A stretch of 64,000 nt of DNA from Flavobacterium lacustre. Its GTDB lineage: Bacteria; Bacteroidota; Bacteroidia; Flavobacteriales; Flavobacteriaceae. Under the pieces are notes generated by a model. That model saw nothing but the letters and a program-made list of their open reading frames with translations, was not told where the DNA came from and did not search any database. Both the position numbers and the translations under genes were made by a program. The stretch lies in NCBI RefSeq assembly GCF_027474525.2, contig NZ_CP114882.2, positions 2,976,001-3,040,000 on the forward strand, given 5' to 3'. This document shows positions 9,270-17,255 of the stretch, piece after piece; the first letter of the stretch is position 1; the number at the start of each line of letters is the position of its first letter.

Positions 9270-10556
9270 CTATTCTAAAACTTCAAGCATGGCTTTTGCT
9301 TTAAGCAAACATTCTTCGTATTCTTTTTCAGGATCTGATAAAGAAGTAATGGCACTTCCTACCGAAAAGGAAACGTATTCCTTTTCCTGATTATACAAAA
9401 TACTTCGAATGACCACATTAAAATCAAAATCCCCGTTTGGCGTAAAATACCCTACTGCCCCACTATACAAACCGCGTTTGGTTTCTTCTAATTCCTCTAT
9501 GATTTTCATCACCGAAAACTTTGGAGCTCCGGTCATACTTCCCATCGGAAATGTAGTTTTTATGGCATCAACCGCAGCATATTTAGAATCTAATTTTGAT
9601 GTAATAGTAGAAATCATTTGATGCACCTGCAGGAACGAATAAATTCCGCAGGATTCCTTGACTTGAACAGAGCCTTTTTGGGCAGTTCGCGATAAATCAT
9701 TCCGAACCAAATCAGTAATCATAATATTTTCGGCACGCTCTTTTGGGTCGGAAGCCAATTCTATTCTTGATTTTTCATCTTCAGCTGCTTCCAAAAACCG
9801 TTTCGCAGTTCCTTTTATTGGTTGGGAAATCAAATTATCACCTTCTTTTTTCAAATAACGTTCCGGCGAAGCAGAAAGTAAAAATTGCTTGTTATTTTTA
9901 AAAAAAACAGCAAAAGGCGGTTTTGAAATTTCATTGAGTTTTTGAAATTTCACTATGGGATTTAAAACTGCATTTTCGGCAAAAAACTCCATACAAAAAT
10001 TAGCTTCATAAATATCTCCACGATGAATATGATCGAGCATGGCATTGACTTTCGATATATAATTGACTTTTGAAATTCGCTGTTGTACTGCAATTGTACT
10101 TGAAGCTACAGCTGTTTGCAATTGAAAAGTAGTAATTTCCTCGAAATCATCTTCCAATTCGTCCTCACACATATTCAGATATTGTATTTCGAGTTGATTT
10201 CCTCTCAATACAATTATTTTTTTAGGTTGAAAGAAGAATAAATCCGGAAATTCTAATCCATCAAAATTAGTGGAGGATAAAACCTCAATATCATTTTTTA
10301 AATCATAGGACAAATACCCAAAAAGCCAGTCTTTCGTAGTTTGTTGGTATTGTTTTAAATCTTCAAAAGCATTGAAATAATCGGTTTTTACAGACGTAAA
10401 AGCATCGACGGCAAGCATACAATCAAAACTCGAATATACTTCCGGATACGCATTACTGTCTAAAAAAACAACCTCTCGGAATTGTTGTGACCAAGCTAAA
10501 AGCTGCTGCTTAAAAGCTGCCAGATTAGAAATAGACTTATATATTGAAACTCTCAA
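9270..10556 (-). CDS. pabB: aminodeoxychorismate synthase component I (chorismate-binding)
   Basis: The 428-residue protein matches the chorismate-utilising enzyme fold. The C-terminal two thirds contain FLLSASPERYL, SQPIKGTAKR, MITDLVRNDLSR, FPMGSMTGAPKF and GLYSGAVGYF, all catalytic or chorismate-binding blocks. It converts chorismate with glutamine-derived ammonia to 4-amino-4-deoxychorismate for folate synthesis. TrpE is the alternative, but the lone position away from trp genes and the divergent N-terminus favour PabB. The start appears to be TTG at 10556: an in-frame TAG lies two codons upstream and the next in-frame ATG is only at residue 47, inside conserved sequence. No pabA or pabC is adjacent. 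Confidence 0.88.
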   Translation of the reverse strand: MRVSIYKSISNLAAFKQQLLAWSQQFREVVFLDSNAYPEVYSSFDCMLAVDAFTSVKTDYFNAFEDLKQYQQTTKDWLFGYLSYDLKNDIEVLSSTNFDGLEFPDLFFFQPKKIIVLRGNQLEIQYLNMCEDELEDDFEEITTFQLQTAVASSTIAVQQRISKVNYISKVNAMLDHIHRGDIYEANFCMEFFAENAVLNPIVKFQKLNEISKPPFAVFFKNNKQFLLSASPERYLKKEGDNLISQPIKGTAKRFLEAAEDEKSRIELASDPKERAENIMITDLVRNDLSRTAQKGSVQVKESCGIYSFLQVHQMISTITSKLDSKYAAVDAIKTTFPMGSMTGAPKFSVMKIIEELEETKRGLYSGAVGYFTPNGDFDFNVVIRSILYNQEKEYVSFSVGSAITSLSDPEKEYEECLLKAKAMLEVLE

Positions 10557-10981
10557 AAACTAATTATTTTAGATTTCAAAATTACAATAAAAAATACCAT
10601 CCATTAAAGTAGTTTTGAAAAGAATCTTCATTGGCTCATCTTCTTGAGGATTCTAAAAACATAGAAAAAAATATCATTGAGCGACCAAATAAATTTTAGC
10701 ATCGTAATGTCAGATTTTTTGTTTATACGAAGTAGTAAATGAAATAAAACGTAACCTACTGACCAACTGATGATTTTTGTTTAAAAAAATTAATTATATT
10801 TGATATAGAATCAAACAAATCATAAAATAAAACGCTCCAAATTTTAGATTTTTGTGGATTTAGCAGTGCAAGAACTTTATTTTGAGAATTTAGTTAGGCA
10901 TCAATAATACGTTTGGGATGGAAATGAAAGTGATATTGCACAATGTTATCTTATTTATTTAACCAATAAAAACCATATATT
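10557..10981. other. 425-bp intergenic stretch with a weak promoter-like site
   Basis: No convincing gene was found. A box TATATTTG at 10795-10802 fits the Bacteroidota -7 consensus, but the nearest TTG upstream is only 15 nt away. On the + strand, about 10854-10981 reads as coding-like sequence interrupted by one TAA (VDLAVQELYFENL..., then YVWDGNESDIAQC...) and runs into the ATG of the next gene. It may be a decayed gene end, but is too short to identify. Confidence 0.3.
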
Positions 10982-11356
10982 ATGAAAATTGCTACTATCA
11001 TTATCCGAACCTTAATTGGACTTTTACTGCTCTTTGCATCAATCAGTTATTTCTTGAACCTGATGCCTGAACCGGAAACTAACGGGAATTTTAAGGCTTT
11101 TAATGTTGGTTTAGTCGCATCAACTTATATCATGCCTTTAGCAAAAACAATCGAATTACTTTGTGGTCTGGCCTTTGTTTCCGGACGCTACGTGACTCTG
11201 GCTAATATTCTTATCATGCCGATAACCTTAAATATTCTATTCATCAATTTTTTTCTGTCACCAGATGGAATTCCAATTGCAATTCTGTTATTTTTAGGTA
11301 ACCTATTTTTGATTTACAGATATTGGAATAATTATAAAAGTCTGTTCACAGCATAA
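10982..11356 (+). CDS. DoxX-like small membrane protein
   Basis: The 124-residue protein has four hydrophobic segments (about residues 4-25, 45-67, 70-90 and 98-118), the size and layout of DoxX/DoxD-like quinol-oxidase-subunit relatives. Conserved-looking features are a first helix rich in small residues and a central PLAKTIELLCGLAFV helix start, typical of DoxX-like proteins. The function of such lone DoxX-like proteins is unknown; a role in respiratory or redox membrane chemistry is only suggested by the family name. A shared bidirectional terminator separates it from lpdA. Confidence 0.7.
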   Translation: MKIATIIIRTLIGLLLLFASISYFLNLMPEPETNGNFKAFNVGLVASTYIMPLAKTIELLCGLAFVSGRYVTLANILIMPITLNILFINFFLSPDGIPIAILLFLGNLFLIYRYWNNYKSLFTA

Positions 11357-11377
11357 GCTTATTTAAATTTTCCTATA

Positions 11378-11415
11378 AAAAAAACCCGATAGTCAGCTAT
11401 CGGGTTTCCTTTTTA
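11378..11415. terminator. bidirectional terminator between DoxX-like gene and lpdA
   Basis: AAACCCGATAG (11382-11392), loop TCAG, CTATCGGGTTT (11397-11407): a perfect 11-bp stem flanked by A residues on the left and T residues on the right. It serves both converging genes. Confidence 0.93.
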
Positions 11416-11433
11416 TAAAAGTTTGATCAACTA

Positions 11434-12837
11434 TTATATGTGTAATGCTCTATTATCTGTAGCTGCCAAAGCCGCTTCTTTTATAGCTTCTGCAAAAGTT
11501 GGATGCGCATGTGACATTCTTGAAATATCCTCTGCTGATGCTTTAAATTCCATTGCAGTTACTGCTTCGGCAATTAAATCTGCTGTTCTGGCTCCAATCA
11601 TATGAACTCCCAGAACTTCATCAGTTTTTGCATCGGCTAATATTTTTACAAATCCATCTAAATCTCCGCTGGCACGAGCACGACCTAAAGCTTTGAAAGG
11701 AAAACTTCCCACTTTATACTCAGCTCCCGAAGCTTTTAATTGCTCTTCCGTTTGTCCCACTGCAGCCACTTCTGGCCAAGTATAAACAACACCTGGAATT
11801 AAATTATAATCAATATGTGGTTTTTGTCCAGCAATAATTTCAGCAACCATTGTTCCTTCTTCTTCTGCTTTGTGAGCCAACATGGCACCTCGAACGACAT
11901 CACCAATCGCATAGATATTTGAAACTGAAGTCTGTAAATGATCGTTTACTTCTACTTGTCCTCTGTCTGAAATTTTCACACCTGCTTTATCAGCATTCAA
12001 TCCATCCGTATACGGACGACGACCTACAGAAACTAATGAATAATCTCCTTCTAAAGTAATCGTTTCTCCTTTTGCATTTTCGGCTTGAACAACAACCGCA
12101 TCTCCATTTCTTTCTACTGATTTCACTTTGTGTGAAACATAGAATTTCATGCCTTGTTTTTTCAATACTTTAGTCAATTCTTTAGACAACGCACCATCCA
12201 TTCCGGGAATAATTCGGTCCATAAATTCTACTACTGAAACTTGCGCTCCCAATCGTAAATATACTTGTCCTAATTCGATTCCAATTACTCCACCACCAAT
12301 AATAACAAGGTGTTTCGGCACTTGTTTAAGAGCCAAAGCTTCCGTAGAAGTAATGATTCTTTCTTTGTCAATTTTAATAAAAGGCAAAGAAGATGGTTTT
12401 GAACCGGTTGCAATAATGATATTTTTTCCTTCTATTGTTTCTGAACTTCCATCGGCTTTTGCAATAGCGACATGTGTAGCATCTACAAATGAACCTAAAC
12501 CATTGAAAACAGTCACTTTATTTTTATCCATTAAGTAATTGATTCCGCCAGAAGTTTGATCTACAACTGCTTGTTTGCGGGCAATCATTTTTTCTAAATT
12601 CACTTTTACTTCACCGGAAAGTTCAATTCCGTGATCAGCAAAATGGGCAATTTCTGCATAATGATGCGAAGAAGACAACAATGCTTTTGATGGAATACAA
12701 CCAACATTCAGACAAGTACCGCCAAGTGTCGAGTATTTCTCTATAATAGCTGTTTTGAAACCTAACTGTGCGCAACGAATTGCTGATACATATCCGCCGG
12801 GACCTGAACCTATAATGACTACGTCAAATGAACTCAT
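11434..12837 (-). CDS. lpdA: dihydrolipoyl dehydrogenase (E3)
   Basis: The 467-residue flavoprotein disulfide reductase has the FAD motif VVIIGSGPGGYVSAIRCAQ at the N-terminus and the redox disulfide GGTCLNVGCIPSK near residues 40-52. The NAD-binding GGGVIGIELGQVY lies near residue 182, and the C-terminal dimer-interface block HAHPTFAEAIKEAAL contains the His-Glu catalytic pair. It reoxidises lipoamide in the pyruvate, 2-oxoglutarate and branched-chain dehydrogenase complexes and the glycine cleavage system. None of those partners is nearby, so it probably serves several. A -7-like TAATTTTG lies upstream on the minus strand (12865-12872). Confidence 0.97.
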   Translation of the reverse strand: MSSFDVVIIGSGPGGYVSAIRCAQLGFKTAIIEKYSTLGGTCLNVGCIPSKALLSSSHHYAEIAHFADHGIELSGEVKVNLEKMIARKQAVVDQTSGGINYLMDKNKVTVFNGLGSFVDATHVAIAKADGSSETIEGKNIIIATGSKPSSLPFIKIDKERIITSTEALALKQVPKHLVIIGGGVIGIELGQVYLRLGAQVSVVEFMDRIIPGMDGALSKELTKVLKKQGMKFYVSHKVKSVERNGDAVVVQAENAKGETITLEGDYSLVSVGRRPYTDGLNADKAGVKISDRGQVEVNDHLQTSVSNIYAIGDVVRGAMLAHKAEEEGTMVAEIIAGQKPHIDYNLIPGVVYTWPEVAAVGQTEEQLKASGAEYKVGSFPFKALGRARASGDLDGFVKILADAKTDEVLGVHMIGARTADLIAEAVTAMEFKASAEDISRMSHAHPTFAEAIKEAALAATDNRALHI

Positions 12838-13006
12838 AGTATGTGTTTTTATTTTTTAGTGTTGCAAAATTAAGGAATTAAGTTTTGTTTAAAGTTCAAA
12901 GTTTAAGGTTTTTTGTTACGAAAATGATGTTCTTTTCTTTATTTCAACAGATAATCCCAAATTTCTTCTCCTGTTTACTGAATTTGGATTCAAAAATAGA
13001 TAGTTT

Positions 13007-13465
13007 CTAAAGTTCGACAACCGTTGTACTTTTGACTTCGCTAATCATAAAAGTGCTGTGTGTACTTCCAATATGTTCTAATGTGGTGAGTTTTGTGACC
13101 AAAAAAGCTCTGTAGGCTTCCATGTCTTTGACTACAATTTTGAGAATATAATCATAATCGCCACTTACATGATGGCATTCTAAAACTTCTTTGAGCTGAA
13201 TGACTTCATTTTCAAATTTATCAATAAATTCTTTGGTATGCTGAATGAGTTTGAGATGACAAAAAACTACAAATCCTTTTTCGACTTTAGCACGATTGAG
13301 CAAAACAACATATTTGTCGATAATTCCTTCACGCTCCAATTTTTTAATCCGTTCGTAAACGGCCGTTACCGAAAGATGGAGTTTCAAAGACAATTCTTTG
13401 GTTGTTTTTTTGGTGTCATTTTGCAATAAATACAAAAGTTTTTTATCGATGGAATCTAATGTCAT
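13007..13465 (-). CDS. Lrp/AsnC family transcriptional regulator
   Basis: The 152-residue protein has an N-terminal winged HTH (LDSIDKKLLYLLQNDTKKTT through AVYERIKKLEREGIIDKY, about residues 3-50) and a C-terminal RAM ligand-binding domain (ECHHVSGDYDYILKIVVKD). Lrp/AsnC proteins sense amino acids and form dimers to octamers. It is divergent from the methionine gamma-lyase-like gene across 280 bp. In Pseudomonas the Lrp-type MdeR controls the methionine lyase gene mdeA, so control of the neighbour is a reasonable inference, not shown here. Confidence 0.93.
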   Translation of the reverse strand: MTLDSIDKKLLYLLQNDTKKTTKELSLKLHLSVTAVYERIKKLEREGIIDKYVVLLNRAKVEKGFVVFCHLKLIQHTKEFIDKFENEVIQLKEVLECHHVSGDYDYILKIVVKDMEAYRAFLVTKLTTLEHIGSTHSTFMISEVKSTTVVEL

Positions 13466-13642
13466 GGTCTTAAAGGTTTTGAATTTGAAATAAAATCTAT
13501 AAAAATCCTGTTTACGAAACGAATTTAGAAAAATAATTTAACAAAAATATATTTAGCAGTTTTTAAATCTAATTAAAAACAACATCATTGATTATTAATC
13601 TAAAATAAAGTTATTTTGATGTAGAATTTCTTGATATAACGA

Positions 13643-13732
13643 AATGCCCTAGCCCCGATAGCAGTGAAAATCCTTTCTCTTCCTGACTTTTCAGGAGGAG
13701 AAAGATTGTAACGGATAGCGGGATTAAGCTCC
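13643..13732 (+). ncRNA. structured leader element, Flavo-1-like
   Basis: Directly upstream of the methionine gamma-lyase-like gene is a foldable block: AGC-CCCG (13651-13657) pairs with CGGG...AGCT toward 13730. The central arm pairs CTTTCTCTTCCTGA with TCAGGAGGAGAAAG around a short loop. The CTAGCCCCGAT...AACGGATAGCGGGATTAAGCTCC skeleton matches, from memory, an element repeated through flavobacterial genomes and similar to the Flavo-1 RNA motif (Rfam). Its function is unknown. It ends 13 nt before the ATG, so it is probably in the 5' UTR. An Infernal search would settle identity. Confidence 0.5.
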
Positions 13733-13745
13733 TAAAAAATAAACT

Positions 13746-14954
13746 ATGAAAAATTTTAATCCAGCAGATAACATTCAGGATTTACAGTACTTTGGAGAAT
13801 TTGGAGGTGTAAATCCATCAATTTCCGATTCATCAACCTATACTTTTCTTTCAGCAAAAACGATGTTTGATACTTTTGAGGGGAATATGGAGGGTTGTTA
13901 CTTGTATTCGCGCCATTCATCGCCTAGCAATTTGTATTTAGATAAAGCCTTGGCAGCAATGGAAGGAACGGAAACGGCCAATGTTTCGGCATCGGGAATG
14001 GGCGCAATAACTCCAACTTTGCTGCAATTGTGCGGTTCTGGCGACCATATTGTTTCGAGCAGAACTATTTATGGCGGAACCTATGCTTTTTTGAAGAATT
14101 TTATTCCCCGATTAGGCATCAAAACTACTTTTGTAAACATCACAAAACTTACAGCTGTTGAGGCGGCAATTACTCCGGAAACAAAGGTTTTATACTGTGA
14201 AACGGTGAGCAATCCTTTGCTTGAGGTGGCTGATATTGCGGGCTTGTCTAAAATTGCAAAAAAATACAATTTGACTTTTGTGGTTGATAATACCTTTTCA
14301 CCACTTTCGGTTTCGCCGATAAGATTAGGGGCAGATATTGTGATTCACAGCCTGACAAAATACATAAACGGAAGTAGCGATACTGTGGGCGGCGTGACAT
14401 GTGCTTCCCGAAGTTTTATTGATTCCTTGAAAAATGTAAATTCGGGCGCAAGCATGCTTTTAGGCCCTACAATGGATAGTTTACGGTCGGCAAGCGTGAT
14501 GAAAAACTTGCACACATTACACATCCGAATCAAACAACACAGCCACAATGCTCTTTATTTAGCAACTCGTTTTGAAAAAGACGGACTGAAAACCGTTTAT
14601 CCAGGATTAAAAAGTCATCCGAGTCATGCGCTGTACAAAAACATGATTAATCCAGAATATGGTTTTGGAGGAATGATGACTATTGATGTGGGCACTTTGG
14701 CGAAAGCCAATGAATTGCTGGAATTAATGCAATCTAAAAATTTGGGCTATTTGGCCGTAAGTTTAGGTTTTTACAAAACATTATTTAGCGCTCCGGGAAC
14801 TTCAACATCCAGCGAAATCCCAATTGAAGAACAACTGGAAATGGGCTTGACCGATGGTTTAATTCGGTTTTCTATTGGCTTGGACAACTCTATCGAAAGG
14901 ACGTATGAAATGATGAAAACGTGTATGATTGAATTGGGAATTTTGAAAAAATAA
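13746..14954 (+). CDS. PLP-dependent Cys/Met metabolism enzyme, probable methionine gamma-lyase
   Basis: The 402-residue protein belongs to the fold-type I Cys/Met metabolism family. Visible marks are YSRHSSPSNLYLDKALAAME near residue 54, the cofactor-binding ASGMGAITPTLLQ near residue 82, VVDNTFSPLSVSP near residue 180, and IHSLTKYINGSSDTVGGV near residue 200, where the Lys forms the Schiff base. Family members include cystathionine gamma-synthase, beta- and gamma-lyases, O-acetylhomoserine sulfhydrylase and methionine gamma-lyase. The Lrp-type neighbour and overall pattern favour a catabolic methionine gamma-lyase, releasing methanethiol, ammonia and 2-oxobutanoate, but the exact reaction is uncertain. 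It is preceded by the structured leader and followed by a terminator. Confidence 0.85.
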   Translation: MKNFNPADNIQDLQYFGEFGGVNPSISDSSTYTFLSAKTMFDTFEGNMEGCYLYSRHSSPSNLYLDKALAAMEGTETANVSASGMGAITPTLLQLCGSGDHIVSSRTIYGGTYAFLKNFIPRLGIKTTFVNITKLTAVEAAITPETKVLYCETVSNPLLEVADIAGLSKIAKKYNLTFVVDNTFSPLSVSPIRLGADIVIHSLTKYINGSSDTVGGVTCASRSFIDSLKNVNSGASMLLGPTMDSLRSASVMKNLHTLHIRIKQHSHNALYLATRFEKDGLKTVYPGLKSHPSHALYKNMINPEYGFGGMMTIDVGTLAKANELLELMQSKNLGYLAVSLGFYKTLFSAPGTSTSSEIPIEEQLEMGLTDGLIRFSIGLDNSIERTYEMMKTCMIELGILKK

Positions 14955-14993
14955 GGTTTAATTATTTTAATTTGTTTATTTACTTGTTTGTAG

Positions 14994-15029
14994 AATCCGT
15001 TTGAAAGCCATTTTCGAACGGATTTTTTT
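14994..15029 (+). terminator. rho-independent terminator after the Cys/Met enzyme gene
   Basis: AATCCGTT (14994-15001), extended by TGAAA/TTTTCG, pairs with AACGGATT (15017-15024) and is followed by a T run. Confidence 0.88.
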
Positions 15030-15035
15030 ATATAA

Positions 15036-15066
15036 AAAAACCGACTTTCAATGAAAGTCGGTTTTG
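15036..15066 (-). terminator. rho-independent terminator after the amino-acid permease
   Basis: AACCGACTTTCA (15039-15050) pairs with TGAAAGTCGGTT (15052-15063). On the minus strand the stem is followed by seven T residues. It lies 23 bp past the permease stop. Confidence 0.88.
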
Positions 15067-15088
15067 TATATTTATAACTTATATTGTT

Positions 15089-17014
15089 TTATACAAGGTT
15101 CAATTTACTGTTTTTTCGGCTGAAGCCAAAGTAAATAACCAAACCAATCAAAAGCCAAATTCCGAAATAAATCCAATTCCAAACACTCAATTCTGCCATC
15201 ATATATAAACAACAGATTAAACCTAAAAGTGGAATCAAGGATAAATTTTCTTTGTAAGACCAAACTGTTAATCCAACTAAAACGATAAGGAAAATCCACA
15301 TTGGAATTTTGTGCTTGAATAAATCAAAACCACTTTCGTATTTGATGGAATCCGAAATTGGTAATCCCGCCACAACCGAAGCATACTTCGCATCATCTTG
15401 CTGGTATTGACTTAATAAATGTTCAATATCCTGTGTTTGTTCGGTACTGTTTTTGGCATCAATACCCACTAAATAATCATATACTTTTTGAGTTTCCTCT
15501 TTGTTTAATGACGTTATGATATAAGAAGAATTGTTGATTTGAGTTTCATTTGTGATGAAATCCATGGTCGCTTTTTTGTTAAAACCAAAAGAGAATACTA
15601 AACCAATAATAATTAAAATCGGCATGATAAATTTAGAATTTACATAAGGCGTTTTGAATTTTCCTCTCGGAATATCGGTTTTATTTTGCAAAGCCAATAC
15701 TCCAGCGCAAACCAAAACAAAGGCAAATAAAGTTCCAATACTACACAAATCCGTCACCATTGTTAAATTCAAAAACAAAGCGGGAACCGCTACCACAAAT
15801 CCGGTTACGATGGTTGCATAAGAAGGCGTTTTATATTTTGGATGTACTTTAGAAAAACGTTTTGGCAACAATCCGTCACGACTCATACTCATCCAGATAC
15901 GAGGCTGTCCCATTTGAAATACTAACAAAACACTGGCCATCGCAACTACAGCACTTACGGCAATAATTCCAGACATCCATTTTAAATCTAATTTTTCGAA
16001 TACAAATGCTAATGGATCTCCAACATTTAATTCAGTATAACTTACCATTCCCGTTAAAACCAACGCAATCGCAATATATAGAAGTGTACAAATAATAATC
16101 GCCCACATCATTCCTTTTGGCAAATCGCGTTGTGGATCTTTACATTCCTCGGCTGTGGTTGAAATAGCATCAAAACCAATATAGGCAAAAAACACTGCAG
16201 AAACTCCTTTCAATACACCTGTTACTCCATTTGGTGCAAAAGGATGCCAATTAGCGGTATCCACATAAAAAATACCAACCGCTATAACCAAAAGAACGAT
16301 ACATAATTTCACAACCACCATTATATTACTCGCATTACGGGATTCTTTCATCCCACGATAAATTAATGCCGTAATTAAAACAATAATCAATAAAGCCGGT
16401 AAATCCGCTACAAAATGGAAAGAACCAATCACCGGTGAAGTGGTCCAGGCCATATAAGAATCTTGCAACGCCGGACTCAAATTAGCATATACTTTTCCGC
16501 CTTGCATGAGTGCTGTGGCATCATCAAAACCTTTAGAAGCCGTTAAATAATCCATTTGAACCCATTGTGGCAAATGAAGTCCGCCACTTTCGAGTAATCC
16601 GGTAAAATAATCACTCCAAGAAATGGCGACGGTTATGTTCCCAACAGAATATTCCATGATAAGAGCCCAACCAATAATCCAGGCTATAATTTCACCAAAG
16701 GCAACATAGGAATACGTATAAGCACTACCGGAAACTGGAACCATCGAAGCAAATTCAGCATAAGCAAAGGCTGCAAAACTACACGCAATAGCGGTAAACA
16801 AGAAAAGAAATATAACTGCAGGACCACCATCAGCGCTGGCTTTACCTATTGTACTAAAAATCCCGGCTCCTACAATTGCAGCAATACCAAAAGCAGTTAA
16901 ATCACGGGCAGTCAAGTGTTTCCCTAAGGCTTCATGTCCGTCAGCATTATTTTTTTCAACCTGTTTTAAAATATCTTGTACTGTCTTTTTTCTAAATAAA
17001 CTTGTAAGCGCCAT
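15089..17014 (-). CDS. APC-family amino acid permease (cationic amino acid transporter type)
   Basis: The 641-residue integral membrane protein begins with a cytoplasmic LTARDLTAFGIAAIVGAGIF, the APC glycine-rich first helix. About twelve to fourteen helices follow, including AFFAYIGFDAISTTAEECKDPQRDLPKGM, written here as its two halves FFAYIGFDAISTTAEE and CKDPQRDLPKGM, characteristic of the CAT/YfnA branch. Two inserts distinguish it: about 45 residues near 150-195 and a hydrophilic stretch of about 70 residues near 490-560, before the last two helices. It likely imports amino acids by proton symport; the substrate is not determinable. Its promoter region (17015-17255) is AT-rich without a clear consensus. 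Confidence 0.9.
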   Translation of the reverse strand: MALTSLFRKKTVQDILKQVEKNNADGHEALGKHLTARDLTAFGIAAIVGAGIFSTIGKASADGGPAVIFLFLFTAIACSFAAFAYAEFASMVPVSGSAYTYSYVAFGEIIAWIIGWALIMEYSVGNITVAISWSDYFTGLLESGGLHLPQWVQMDYLTASKGFDDATALMQGGKVYANLSPALQDSYMAWTTSPVIGSFHFVADLPALLIIVLITALIYRGMKESRNASNIMVVVKLCIVLLVIAVGIFYVDTANWHPFAPNGVTGVLKGVSAVFFAYIGFDAISTTAEECKDPQRDLPKGMMWAIIICTLLYIAIALVLTGMVSYTELNVGDPLAFVFEKLDLKWMSGIIAVSAVVAMASVLLVFQMGQPRIWMSMSRDGLLPKRFSKVHPKYKTPSYATIVTGFVVAVPALFLNLTMVTDLCSIGTLFAFVLVCAGVLALQNKTDIPRGKFKTPYVNSKFIMPILIIIGLVFSFGFNKKATMDFITNETQINNSSYIITSLNKEETQKVYDYLVGIDAKNSTEQTQDIEHLLSQYQQDDAKYASVVAGLPISDSIKYESGFDLFKHKIPMWIFLIVLVGLTVWSYKENLSLIPLLGLICCLYMMAELSVWNWIYFGIWLLIGLVIYFGFSRKNSKLNLV

Positions 17015-17255
17015 ATTGTAAATTTTATCATTAAAAATTAATATACTGTAAATTTTGCGGTTTTTATTAAAAGTAATGCAAATTTATTAAAAACCAAATA
17101 TATAAAAGAATTTTACTTTTTCAAGTATTGACATCATTTATTTTTATTTCTAAATAAAAAGTCAAAAATAACCTTTTAAAAACAAGAAAAAATTAATCTG
17201 AGTTAAAATTACTGACTATATCGAAAATCCCTTTGTGCAAATGAAAATCAATTCT

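Noticed and set aside
10854..10981. decayed gene upstream of the DoxX-like gene
   Set aside because: The coding-like stretch is about 40 codons with an internal stop and no recognisable family, so it is noted only in the intergenic entry.
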